Positions 43,602-51,776 are shown, numbered from the stretch's first letter. The stretch is 64,000 nucleotides of DNA from Flavobacterium saliperosum (GCF_900100625.1 NZ_FMTY01000005.1:1-64000); one strand, 5' to 3'. Notes: generated by a model from the letters alone, not told the origin. Made by a program: numbers and translations.

Positions 43602-45842
43602 TTAACTCTTACTCAAACTGGCTAGTAATTTCTTATCGCCTACAACCCACAAAATGTCTCCTTGTTCCAATATCAGATGGGAATCGGGATTAAGCATACG
43701 TCGGCCTTCGCGTTCGATACCCACAACCAGCCCGTTGGTTTTTTCCCGAATTTGGGATTCTCGAATACTTTTTCCGATAAACGATTCGTTCTTCAGTTCC
43801 AAATGTTGCAAAACGATGTTCGATTCGGTTATTTTTTCAGCCGGATCTATTTCGTTCTGGTCCAGGAATTTTTTGAATTTCTTTACCTGGAAATCGGTCC
43901 CGATAACACAAATCTCGTCACCCGGAAACAAACGTTCGGTTCTGCTGGGCACATTTATCATAATTTCACCTCGTTTAATAAAGGCAATGTTAATTCCTAT
44001 TTTTTCCCGCATTCTTAGCTCCTCCAGTGTCTTTCCGATAAGATTGGATGCGGCAACAATATCAAACGTAGCCATGTGACCGTCCCAAGGCGTCAGGTCT
44101 TTCCGTGTTTTTTGTTCTTTGGCTATTTCCCGATCATTGAGGTTACTTAAAAAGTGACGTTCAATACGATGGTATCGGGCATGCAATTGTTTCGGAAACA
44201 GGAAATAGGCAGTCAGGGCAATAATTAAGGCAACAAAAGCAATTCCGGGAGAAAAGAAATTATTCAGGATGAATCCGATGAAAAACAATCCGAGCGCCAT
44301 TCGGAAAAAAATCAACAAGACAATAGGGCCACGGTGTTTCCGGTTTTCGAATAATTCACTGACTTCCTCTACGGCAATTCGTCTCAGTGAAAGCGCCCAA
44401 AGGAAAGGAGAAAGCAGTACCAATGTGATTAAGGCGGCAATACCATGACCAAACTTGGAACCTTCCACCAAAGGCAAAATGTATTTGGAAGAAAGCAGTA
44501 CGATGGCCATTATGATAATGGAGTGAATCACAATCTGAAAAACATACGCTTTTAAGGCAACCTGCCAGGTACTGACGGTTTTGATGGCTTCGGTATTGGC
44601 ACTGTAATTGGCAATGGCTCTGACCCATTTTCGGGGTAGTTTTTTTTCAAGGAAAACGGCCGTAGGAGTGCCTAATTTTACCATGTAAGGAGTTGTAAAT
44701 GCGGTAATTGCAGAAACGGCTACTATGGTTGGGTATAAGAAATCGCTGGTCACTTTTAACGACATGCCTAAAGTGGCTATGATAAAGGAAAACTCGCCAA
44801 TCTGTGATAAACTCATTCCGGCCTGTACTGATTGTTTTAGCGGTTGCCCCGATAATAGCGAACCAATAGAGGAACTGATCGACTGTCCAAAAATCACCAC
44901 CACGGTTAAGATGGCTACCGGTGCGGCATGTTCAATTAAGGTGTCGGGGTTGATTAACATTCCCACCGATACAAAGAAAACCGCCCCGAATAAATCTTTT
45001 ACGGGTTTTACCAAATGTTCAATATGTTCTGCCTGAGTGGTTTCGGCAATGATGGAACCCATAATGAATGCGCCCAGTGCAGGAGAAAAACCAACATTTG
45101 CGGCTAAAATAACCATAACCAGGCACAATGCTATGGAGATGATAAGAAGCATTTCGTCGGTAAGGAGGTCCTTGGCTTTTTTCAGTAAAGTAGGAATGAA
45201 GAAAATTCCGCCAATGAACCAAATCGTCAGGAAGAACGCCAATTTTAAAACCGATTGCAGCAATTCGCCTCCGGAAACCTGCTGACTTACCGCTACGGTT
45301 GATAGCAACACCATCATTAAAATCGCAACGATATCCTGAACAATAAGGGCGCCGATAACATTTCCGGCAAATTTCTGTGATTTCACCCCTAATTCTTCGA
45401 ATGCTTTAAGGATGATGGTCGTGGAAGAGACGGATAGGATTACACCCAAAAAAATACTGTCCATTTTTTTCCAACCCATCAGTTGCCCGACCAAAAAACC
45501 CAATGCGACCATCGTGACAATTTGTGTCAGAGCCGTTATGGAAGCCGTTCCGCCCACTTTTACCAGTTTCTTAAAGCTGAATTCCAATCCGAGGCTGAAC
45601 AGTAAAAAGATTACGCCGATTTCTGCCCAGACTTCCACGCTGTGGGTGTCTTTTACCGATGGAAAAAAATCGAAATGATTTCCCGCCAGAAACCCGGCAA
45701 TCAGATACCCTAATACTAAGGGTTGTTTCAGTTTTCGGAAAATAAGCACCGCTATTCCTGCAGTCATAAGGATTAACCCCAAATCACTGATTAAGGGTTG
45801 CAAATGAGTGGTAGTGGCTGGTGCAGCAATGGTTAAAAACAT
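43602..45842 (-). CDS. CPA2-family cation:proton antiporter with two RCK_C domains
   Basis: 746 residues. About 13 transmembrane segments fill residues 15-400 (LILMTAGIAVLIFRKL, then GYLIAGFLAGNHFDFFP and later TLGMSLKVTSDFLYPT), the Na_H_exchanger fold of KefB/KefC-type transporters. Another hydrophobic block lies at about 430-550. Two RCK_C (TrkA-C) domains follow at about 585-660 (TLEELRMREKIGINIAFIKR) and 670-746 (SIRESQIREKTNGLVVGIER). No Rossmann-type RCK_N (GxGxxG) was found, unlike KefB/C. Predicted to exchange K+ or Na+ for H+ in the inner membrane. Confidence 0.9.
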   Translation of the reverse strand: MFLTIAAPATTTHLQPLISDLGLILMTAGIAVLIFRKLKQPLVLGYLIAGFLAGNHFDFFPSVKDTHSVEVWAEIGVIFLLFSLGLEFSFKKLVKVGGTASITALTQIVTMVALGFLVGQLMGWKKMDSIFLGVILSVSSTTIILKAFEELGVKSQKFAGNVIGALIVQDIVAILMMVLLSTVAVSQQVSGGELLQSVLKLAFFLTIWFIGGIFFIPTLLKKAKDLLTDEMLLIISIALCLVMVILAANVGFSPALGAFIMGSIIAETTQAEHIEHLVKPVKDLFGAVFFVSVGMLINPDTLIEHAAPVAILTVVVIFGQSISSSIGSLLSGQPLKQSVQAGMSLSQIGEFSFIIATLGMSLKVTSDFLYPTIVAVSAITAFTTPYMVKLGTPTAVFLEKKLPRKWVRAIANYSANTEAIKTVSTWQVALKAYVFQIVIHSIIIMAIVLLSSKYILPLVEGSKFGHGIAALITLVLLSPFLWALSLRRIAVEEVSELFENRKHRGPIVLLIFFRMALGLFFIGFILNNFFSPGIAFVALIIALTAYFLFPKQLHARYHRIERHFLSNLNDREIAKEQKTRKDLTPWDGHMATFDIVAASNLIGKTLEELRMREKIGINIAFIKRGEIMINVPSRTERLFPGDEICVIGTDFQVKKFKKFLDQNEIDPAEKITESNIVLQHLELKNESFIGKSIRESQIREKTNGLVVGIEREGRRMLNPDSHLILEQGDILWVVGDKKLLASLSKS

Positions 45843-45892
45843 AGGCGTGTAAAAAAATGAATGTTGAAAATGTACTAAGGCGTAAAATAGTA

Positions 45893-45939
45893 AAAAAAGC
45901 CCTGTTTTTCAAGTTTTAACGTCGAAAGCGGACTTTTTT
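45893..45939 (-). terminator. Terminator-like structure upstream of the antiporter
   Basis: Minus-strand stem AAAAAAGTCC / GGGCTTTTTT (one wobble) with a 27-base loop and T run. No annotated gene needs it: it lies between the terminator of the previous gene and the antiporter start. Confidence 0.45.
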
Positions 45940-45954
45940 AAGATGAATTTATGA

Positions 45955-45987
45955 AAAATAGACCGTTTTGGTTGAAACGGCTATTTT
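45955..45987. other. Intergenic stem-loop
   Basis: Arms AAAATAG-A-CCGTTT and AAACGG-CTATTTT pair over 13 bp with a single bulged A and a 6-base loop TGGTTG. It precedes the terminator-like structure at 45893-45939 on the minus strand. Confidence 0.5.
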
Positions 45988-46051
45988 GATTAAGGGTGAT
46001 TTACCACATCCGGGACCAGTTTTACTACATTGGAATCGAAAATTGAATTGC

Positions 46052-46092
46052 ATAAAAAATCCGCAACCATTTTAAGTTGCGGATTTTTAGTT
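46052..46092 (-). terminator. Terminator after the purB-coupled unknown gene
   Basis: Stem AATCCGCAAC / GTTGCGGATT with an 8-base loop; T runs on both strands, 52 bases past the stop at 46144. Confidence 0.85.
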
Positions 46093-46143
46093 TTTTTAAT
46101 ACTTTGTTGTTACCGCAAAGTCGGGAAATTTTATTTTAACAGT

Positions 46144-46893
46144 TTATAAGAATTGAATTCTTAGTGTTTCAAAGTTGTTTATATTTTGACCAATAATTTT
46201 AAAAGGGATTTCAACCGTTTTAAATTTATCAAAATGAGTTAGATTCCAAAACTCAAAAGTATCATTTAAAGATTCAGATATTTTATTGAGCGTTTTATTG
46301 TTTTCAAGATTCTCAGAAATAATAGTAGTTTCGATTTTTTTCTCTTTTATATGAATTTTAAGGGTTCCTTCGATTATTAAGTTGCCTTTTATTCTTCCTT
46401 TTAGAATCTTATTAATAGGCTCATATATGTTTGTTGATTGTGTAGGGGTGCAATATGTTGAGGCTACTATCACATCTTGACCCTCATATTTCATGATGTT
46501 TTCTTTTCTGGCATTATCTTGATTGATAAAATGATAGCGTTTTGCCCCGCTTTCAAATGAATCAGAAACAGTCAGAGAGTCTTGACTTATTTTTTCAATT
46601 ATATATCCTGAATCGGAAACTCTACTTGTTTTTGCAAGTTTACCTTTCATTGTGAAAGGAATAGGAGTTTGTGAAACTTCAACAGTCGGATCAATATTTA
46701 TATAGAGATTATTTCCTTTAAAAGTAAATTTCAAATAATTATAATTAATGTTTTGTGAAGTTTTATCACTTTTCAAAGTAGTCTTATAAGCTACCCAAGA
46801 ACCCTGAAGCATATTGGTGTAGTTCTGAGAAGAAACTTCCTGATTTGAAAAACAGGCGAGTAAAACAATAGATAAGGTTGTAAATAATTTCAT
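46144..46893 (-). CDS. Exported protein of unknown function, coupled to purB
   Basis: 249 residues that I do not recognise. It starts with a signal sequence (MKLFTTLSIVLLACFS; LLAC could serve as a lipobox). The first half, with LQGSWVAYKTTLKSDK and YLKFTFKGNNLYINID, resembles a lipocalin-like beta-barrel of the kind seen in Bacteroidota exported proteins; the second half is strand-rich. Its ATG overlaps the purB stop codon by one base (TAATG), so it is translated from the purB message. It is unusually AT-rich next to its neighbours (runs of AAA/AAT codons), hinting at a younger or transferred gene. Confidence 0.7.
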   Translation of the reverse strand: MKLFTTLSIVLLACFSNQEVSSQNYTNMLQGSWVAYKTTLKSDKTSQNINYNYLKFTFKGNNLYINIDPTVEVSQTPIPFTMKGKLAKTSRVSDSGYIIEKISQDSLTVSDSFESGAKRYHFINQDNARKENIMKYEGQDVIVASTYCTPTQSTNIYEPINKILKGRIKGNLIIEGTLKIHIKEKKIETTIISENLENNKTLNKISESLNDTFEFWNLTHFDKFKTVEIPFKIIGQNINNFETLRIQFL

Positions 46894-48236
46894 TATATTC
46901 CTAAATAATTACTAGGTGTAATCTGCATCAACTCCGCTTTAATGGCATCCGAAACGTTTAAGGTACCGATGAAATTATGGATCGCTTCTTTGTTGATAAC
47001 CGTGTTGGTTCTCGTTAATTCTTTTAATGCTTCGTAAGGGTTCGGATAGGCTTCACGACGTAAAATCGTTTGGATCGCTTCGGCAACTACCGCCCAGTTT
47101 CTTTCCAAATCTTCGGCGAATTTGTCTTCGTTTAAAAGCAGTTTGTTCAATCCTTTCAATGTAGCTTCAAAAGCGATTAAGGTGTGTCCCATCGGAACGC
47201 CTATGTTACGCAAAACCGTACTGTCCGTCAAATCACGTTGCAATCTGGATACCGGTAATTTCGCCGATAAATGTTCGAAAATCGCATTGGCAATCCCTAA
47301 GTTTCCTTCCGAATTTTCAAAATCAATCGGGTTTACTTTATGTGGCATCGCCGAAGAACCGATTTCTCCCGCTTTGATTTTCTGTTTGAAATAGTCCATG
47401 GAAACATACGTCCAGATATCTCTGTCCAAATCAATTAAGATGGTGTTGATGCGTTTCAAAGCATCGAAAAAGGCGGCGAAATGATCGTAATGTTCGATTT
47501 GTGTGGTTGGGAAGGAGTGGTGTAAGCCCAAAACGTCTTCTACAAACTCATTCCCGAATTTTCTCCAGTCGTTGTTTGGATAAGCCACAACATGTGCATT
47601 GTAATTTCCTGTTGCACCACCAAATTTAGCGGCAAACGGTACGTTGAACAACAAACGCATCTGCTCTTCCAAACGCTCTACGAAAACCTGAATTTCTTTG
47701 CCTAAACGGGTAGGGGAAGCGGGTTGTCCGTGGGTACGGGCCAGCATCGGGATGTCTTTCCATTCGATGCTTAATTCTTTCAGTTTGGCCACCACGCTGA
47801 TTAGGCCCGGCAGGTACACTTTTTCGAACGCTTCTTTGGTAGAAAGCGGAATCGCTGTATTGTTAATGTCCTGTGAAGTTAGTCCGAAGTGGATGAACTC
47901 TTTGTATTGTTGCAATCCTAACTTGTCGAAAGCCGCTTTGATGAAATATTCCACCGCTTTCACATCGTGATTGGTTGTTTTTTCCGTTTCTTTTATCCAA
48001 AGGGCATCTTCCGTGGAGAAGTTCTCATACATCTTGCGCAATTCGGTGTATACGTTTTTATCCACACCTGAAAGTTGCGGTAACGGCAATTCACAAAGGG
48101 CGATGAAATATTCCACTTCCACCAAAACACGGTAGCGGATTAAAGCTTCTTCGGAAAAATATGGGGATAAGGAAACAGTTTTATTTCTATAACGACCGTC
48201 AATGGGTGAAATAGCGTTCAATTCAGTTAGTTGCAT
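46893..48236 (-). CDS. purB: Adenylosuccinate lyase
   Basis: 447 residues, standard length. It splits SAICAR and adenylosuccinate, releasing fumarate, in purine synthesis. The superfamily signature is GSSAMPHKVNPIDFENSEGN (catalytic Ser in the flexible loop), with TSQDINNTAIP and ARTHGQPASPTRLGKE carrying the general acid/base region. It has an exact -7 promoter and a translationally coupled downstream gene. Confidence 0.98.
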   Translation of the reverse strand: MQLTELNAISPIDGRYRNKTVSLSPYFSEEALIRYRVLVEVEYFIALCELPLPQLSGVDKNVYTELRKMYENFSTEDALWIKETEKTTNHDVKAVEYFIKAAFDKLGLQQYKEFIHFGLTSQDINNTAIPLSTKEAFEKVYLPGLISVVAKLKELSIEWKDIPMLARTHGQPASPTRLGKEIQVFVERLEEQMRLLFNVPFAAKFGGATGNYNAHVVAYPNNDWRKFGNEFVEDVLGLHHSFPTTQIEHYDHFAAFFDALKRINTILIDLDRDIWTYVSMDYFKQKIKAGEIGSSAMPHKVNPIDFENSEGNLGIANAIFEHLSAKLPVSRLQRDLTDSTVLRNIGVPMGHTLIAFEATLKGLNKLLLNEDKFAEDLERNWAVVAEAIQTILRREAYPNPYEALKELTRTNTVINKEAIHNFIGTLNVSDAIKAELMQITPSNYLGI

Positions 48237-48262
48237 GGTTGTAAGTGTTGTTTTTGAAGGGG

Positions 48263-48270
48263 CAAAGATA
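48263..48270 (-). promoter_or_regulatory. -7 element TATCTTTG of purB
   Basis: Exact TAnnTTTG on the minus strand, 27 bases before the purB start codon. Confidence 0.7.
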
Positions 48271-48325
48271 CTTTTTTAAGTTGAAGTTACAAAGTTAAAA
48301 AGAGATAAGGGAAAAGGGATAAGTT

Positions 48326-48496
48326 ACGAGTTGAAAAGGCAAAAGGCAAAAGTTACGAGTTGAAAGACGAAAAGTTGAAAAACAGAGCGGTAGAGGCAAG
48401 AAGCAAGAGACAAGAAGTTATTTTGAGTAGATAAAATGTTTTTACTCAACAATGTATTCGAAACTTAGCTGTTAAATCTTGTTTCTTGGCTCTTGC
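48326..48496. repeat. Word-like intergenic repeats with inverted ends
   Basis: AAGTTACGAGTTGAAA occurs at about 48321 and again at 48350, separated by AAGGCAAAAGGCAAAA. GGCAAGAAGCAAGAGACAAG (48395-48414) is mirrored by CTTGTTTCTTGGCTCTTGC at 48478-48496 on the other strand. The stretch is noncoding. Confidence 0.55.
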
Positions 48497-48504
48497 ATTT
48501 TTTT

Positions 48505-49188
48505 TTATCTCAATTTTCCTTTCACGAATTCCATTCCCTCACTCGCGGTCATTGACAGTACTTCCAATGGATTAGGTAAATCGTAAATCGTGGCCGGTCT
48601 TAAATCGATGTAATAGACCGGAATGTGTTGTTTGGCGTAATTCATCAGACCGGCGGCGGGATATACCTGTAATGATGTTCCGATGACGATGAGGTAATCG
48701 GCGGTTTCCACGATGTCGATGGCTTCGTCAATGGCGGGAACAGCTTCGCCAAACCAAACGATGTGCGGGCGGAGTTGGTTGCCGTGTTTATCGGTGTCGC
48801 CTAGGTTTAAATCGGTTTTCCAGTCGAGGATGTGGTTTTCATTGGCTATGCTTCGTACTTTTAACAATTCGCCGTGGAGGTGTAACACTTTAGTGCTTCC
48901 GGCGCGTTCATGTAAGTCGTCTACGTTTTGGGTGATAACGTGAATGTCGAACAGGTTTTCCAGTTCGGCGATGATTTCGTGTCCGCGGTTGGGATGTACC
49001 TCGAAAAGTTGTGCGCGGCGTTTGTTGTAGAAATCCAACACCAATTCCGGATTTTTGTTCCAGCCGATGGGGGAGGCGACTTCCATGATGTCATGACCTT
49101 CCCAAAGGCCGTCGGCATCGCGGAAGGTTTTGATCCCGCTTTCGGCACTCATTCCGGCACCGGAAAGGATTACGAGTTTCTTTTTCAT
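48505..49188 (-). CDS. cobB: Sir2-family NAD-dependent protein deacylase
   Basis: 227 residues from the ATG at 49188; the frame opens 16 codons earlier, but MKKKLVILSGAGMSAESGI is the usual beginning. GAGMSAESGIKTFRD binds NAD, TQNVDDLHERAG and LHLHGE provide the catalytic His, and VIGTSLQVYPAAGL ends the Rossmann core. It removes acyl groups from lysines. The small domain between LHLHGE and IVWFGEAVP contains no Cys, so the usual four-Cys zinc ribbon is absent. Stand-alone gene. Confidence 0.92.
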   Translation of the reverse strand: MKKKLVILSGAGMSAESGIKTFRDADGLWEGHDIMEVASPIGWNKNPELVLDFYNKRRAQLFEVHPNRGHEIIAELENLFDIHVITQNVDDLHERAGSTKVLHLHGELLKVRSIANENHILDWKTDLNLGDTDKHGNQLRPHIVWFGEAVPAIDEAIDIVETADYLIVIGTSLQVYPAAGLMNYAKQHIPVYYIDLRPATIYDLPNPLEVLSMTASEGMEFVKGKLR

Positions 49189-49251
49189 TTTTTGATTGCC
49201 ACGAATGCACGAATTATATTGTTGGTTAAGGTACAAAAATGGAAACTCTAA

Positions 49252-49335
49252 TAGCCCCGATAGGAGGGTAACGGATAGCGGGAATAGGGACTGCTGATAA
49301 AGCCCAAACCTCCCGATAGCTATCGGGACGCTCCT
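49252..49335 (+). repeat. Interspersed intergenic repeat, copy D
   Basis: Head ATAGCCCCGATAGGAG, a shortened middle, then AAAGCCCAAACC, the palindrome TCCCGATAGCTATCGGGA (49311-49328) and CGCTCC. The tail is the same as in copy C. It fills the gap between anti-sigma factor and Sir2 genes. Confidence 0.7.
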
Positions 49336-49341
49336 AACTAT

Positions 49342-50142
49342 TTACACTTTTCCTAACGTATACAATTGTTCCATGGTTGGTGTTGCGCTTCCGCCTTCCG
49401 GTTCCAAAGTGATTCCGAATGCTTCCGCTTCCGTAGTATTGTCCACTTTATACATTTTGGTTGTGGCTGCGGTGGCTTTTTCCAATAAACCGATGCTGGT
49501 TGGGGTTAACGGATCCAGTTTTAGTGCCCACACCTGATAGACCATTCCCTGTGGTGCTTCCGGTAAACCTTCGGCATCGATGTAAACGGTTTGTGTGGCT
49601 TTGTTCCAATATACTTTCGCAACGGCGGTTGGTGCTACGGGTTGGCCGCCAAGGGTGACTACCGTGTTGTTTTTATCGCGAATGATGTTTAAAACGGTTT
49701 GTGTGGCTTTGTTTTGGTCTTCCAGTGTTACGATTGTTTTTTGCATTTTATCGAATTCCGATTTGCTTTTCTCGATTTCCTCGTTGATCACACCGTTCAT
49801 CTGATCGTTCATTTGCAGGTACATAAACGCTGCTCCCAAAAGAATAACCACGGAGGCAGCCCAACCCAGGTATTGCGACCAATTGGTTTTGGATTTCATG
49901 GCGATTACTTTAGGGTCATCACCAAGTAATTCGGCACGGATTTTATCATAGGTTTCCGCCGAAATGTTAGGGGAAACACTGTGTGAAAGATTGATCACTG
50001 CTTGCTCTATTGCTGCAATTTCAGTACGGATTGCAGGGTTGTCTGCGGCCATTTGCTGTACTTCAAGCTTTTCTTCTTCCGAAAGTTTTCCGAAAACATA
50101 AAGCTCTAAAATACCACTCTCTATATATTCTCTGCTGTTCAT
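49342..50142 (-). CDS. Anti-sigma factor, RskA type
   Basis: 266 residues. The N-terminal cytoplasmic zinc-finger-like/anti-sigma segment (YIESGILELYVFGKLSEEEK) is followed by one transmembrane helix (LGWAASVVILLGAAFMYLQ, about 91-109), a coiled coil (about 115-155) and a periplasmic RskA domain (VYWNKATQTVYIDAEGLPEAP, then YQVWALKLDPLTP). It should hold the adjacent ECF sigma factor inactive at the membrane and release it on a signal. Its ATG overlaps the sigma stop codon (TAATG). Confidence 0.92.
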   Translation of the reverse strand: MNSREYIESGILELYVFGKLSEEEKLEVQQMAADNPAIRTEIAAIEQAVINLSHSVSPNISAETYDKIRAELLGDDPKVIAMKSKTNWSQYLGWAASVVILLGAAFMYLQMNDQMNGVINEEIEKSKSEFDKMQKTIVTLEDQNKATQTVLNIIRDKNNTVVTLGGQPVAPTAVAKVYWNKATQTVYIDAEGLPEAPQGMVYQVWALKLDPLTPTSIGLLEKATAATTKMYKVDNTTEAEAFGITLEPEGGSATPTMEQLYTLGKV

Positions 50143-50672
50143 TATACTTTCAATAGGTTTCTTAATTCGTTGATGCAGTTTCTGTTTTGCGTTTTTACGG
50201 TGCCCAGCGGAATTTCGAGTTCATCCGAAGCTTCCTGTTGCGTGTAGCCTTTAAAAAACAACAAATCGATTAACTGGATGCATTTGGGTTTTAATTTTTT
50301 GACAAACTCCTGAATACCAATCGTGTCGATTTTATTGTTGATCTTCGAAGGGTCGTCAAGGATATGTACGAAATTATCAGACGATAAGTTTTTCTGGTTG
50401 TTGTTAAAGTTTTTGGAACGCAATTTATCGATAGCGGTGTTGCGGGCGATATTGAGAATCCAGGTGAAAAACCGACCTTTACTTTCGTTATAGGAATCGA
50501 TGTTTTTCCAGATTTTTACGAATGTGTCCTGAAGTACGTCTTCTGCTTCCTCTTTGTCCCTGATAAGGTTGAAAATAACACCAAAAAGGCTTTTGGCATA
50601 CATATCATACAAAAGGGTGAAAGCTTTGTCGTCTTTTTTATAAATTTGCGGCAATAGTTCTTCTTGTGTCAT
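50142..50672 (-). CDS. ECF-type RNA polymerase sigma factor
   Basis: 176 residues. Region 2 spans about 20-90 (FTLLYDMYAKSLFGVIFNLI, EAEDVLQDTFVKIW, RFFTWILNIARNTAIDKLR) and region 4 about 120-175 (YTQQEASDELEIPLGTVKT), the sigma-70 ECF layout, close to the SigK group that pairs with RskA. It directs transcription of an unknown regulon under the control of the overlapping anti-sigma gene. No exact TAnnTTTG precedes it, so it may rely on its own type of promoter. Confidence 0.95.
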   Translation of the reverse strand: MTQEELLPQIYKKDDKAFTLLYDMYAKSLFGVIFNLIRDKEEAEDVLQDTFVKIWKNIDSYNESKGRFFTWILNIARNTAIDKLRSKNFNNNQKNLSSDNFVHILDDPSKINNKIDTIGIQEFVKKLKPKCIQLIDLLFFKGYTQQEASDELEIPLGTVKTQNRNCINELRNLLKV

Positions 50673-50729
50673 GCGTAGGAATTAACTCCGACTAAAATAC
50701 TAAACAATATTCAAAATCCCGCGTTTTTA

Positions 50730-51401
50730 ATGGAAAACCTTTTATCTGACCCCGATTATCTGAATTATCTGGAAGATTTTATCACTCCAAACCGTAAAGA
50801 ACGTTTTTTGGAAGTGCTTCAAAACCGAACCAAGCATTTTACGGTGGCTGTGGAAGATTTGTTCCAGTTGCACAATACCAGTGCGGTAATGCGCAGTTGT
50901 GAAGTGTTCGGGATTCAGGAGTTGCATGTGGTGGAACAGAAATACGGCAAAAAAATCGATAAGGAAATTGCGTTGGGTGCTGAAAAATGGGTGGATATTC
51001 ACCGTTACAGTACGAATCAGGATTGTATTAACGATCTGAAAGCGAGAGGGTATCAGATTATTGCAACCACGCCTCATGAGGATGATTGTTTGCTGGAGGA
51101 TTTTGATATTACCAAACCGTCAGCGTTGTTTTTCGGAACGGAGCGGTTGGGGTTGTCCGATGAGGTACTGCAACAGGCCGATGGTTTTCTGAAAATACCA
51201 ATGGTCGGTTTTACGGAGAGTTTAAATATTTCGGTTTCGGCCGCGATTATATTGCAGCAGCTATCCTCGCGTTTGCGTCATTCGGAGATTGATTGGCAGC
51301 TTTCGGAAGCCGAATTGCTGGAAAAACGCATCGACTGGACCCGAAAATCGATTAAGGATATTGATTATATTACGAAGAAGTATTTGGAGAGGGTTCAGTA
51401 G
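50730..51401 (+). CDS. SpoU/TrmH-family RNA 2'-O-methyltransferase
   Basis: 223 residues. The three SPOUT knot motifs are visible: NTSAVMRSCEVFGIQELHVV, FFGTERLGLSDEVL and IPMVGFTESLNISVSAAI. The TrmH group methylates the ribose of G18 in tRNA with S-adenosylmethionine; the C-terminal helical extension (WQLSEAELLEKRIDWTRKSI) supports TrmH but the target cannot be proved. Divergent from the sigma factor gene. Confidence 0.9.
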   Translation: MENLLSDPDYLNYLEDFITPNRKERFLEVLQNRTKHFTVAVEDLFQLHNTSAVMRSCEVFGIQELHVVEQKYGKKIDKEIALGAEKWVDIHRYSTNQDCINDLKARGYQIIATTPHEDDCLLEDFDITKPSALFFGTERLGLSDEVLQQADGFLKIPMVGFTESLNISVSAAIILQQLSSRLRHSEIDWQLSEAELLEKRIDWTRKSIKDIDYITKKYLERVQ

Positions 51402-51466
51402 TAAGTGTTCAGTAGTAAGTGTTCAGATGGCAGAAGGCAGAAATCAGTTTTTAGGGTAATGTTTTT

Positions 51467-51580
51467 GGAGCGATTGGTTTGGGCTTCTTTGGAATCCTTG
51501 TTCCTGCTGTACGCTTTATTTTTTGTTCCTCCCGATGAAAAATAGGGATCCACAAAAGGATGCCGCTGCCATCAGGGCTA
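51467..51580 (-). repeat. Interspersed intergenic repeat, copy E
   Basis: Read on the minus strand: TAGCCCTGATGGCAGCGGCA, then TCCTTTTGTGGATC and CATCGGGAGGAACAAAA (a decayed hairpin), GCGTACAGCAGGAACA, CCAAAGAAGCCCAAACC and CGCTCC. It keeps all modules but its palindrome has degenerated. Confidence 0.7.
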
Positions 51581-51625
51581 GTCAGGAGATTTTAAAACCT
51601 TCTGAATGTCTGAGTGAAAACTTCA

Positions 51626-51667
51626 TATCGCGTTCTTTGCGGAAACCTCTGCGTACTTAGTGGTTAA
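51626..51667 (-). repeat. CCGCAAAG-type repeat, inverted copy
   Basis: Minus-strand TTAACCACTAAGTACGCAGA then GGTTTCCGCAAAGAACGCG; same word family as 24985-25027. Confidence 0.5.
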
Positions 51668-51776
51668 TCCGCTTCCGAATTTAAAAATCAGTTGTATTTA
51701 AAAAGGAAAGTCTTAAGGTAGTTGTGTTGTACTCAAATCTGATTACTGCGTTCTGCCATCTGAATACTGGCCCTAG

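Larger units (their letters stand above)
45843..46143. other. Gene-free interval with minus-strand hairpins
   Basis: 301 bases upstream of the antiporter. It contains a terminator for the gene ending at 46144 (46052-46092), a 13-bp hairpin (45955-45987), a terminator-like structure (45893-45939) and a short CCGCAAAG word (46109-46136). No exact -7 element for the antiporter was found. Confidence 0.55.
51422..51764. mobile_element. MITE-like element with terminal inverted repeats
   Basis: The left end TTCAGATGGCAGAAGGCAGA continuing to 51447 matches the reverse complement of the right end (51739-51764) at 24 of 26 positions. The 343-bp interior is noncoding and holds copy E plus a CCGCAAAG repeat. 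No transposase and no clear target-site duplication were seen, so mobility is an inference. Confidence 0.4.
51402..51776. other. Gene-free interval made of repeats
   Basis: 375 bases occupied by a tandem AGTAGTAAGTGTTC duplication (51397-51425), a unit with 26-bp terminal inverted repeats (51422-51764), the nested repeat copy E and an inverted CCGCAAAG repeat. No coding potential. Confidence 0.7.
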
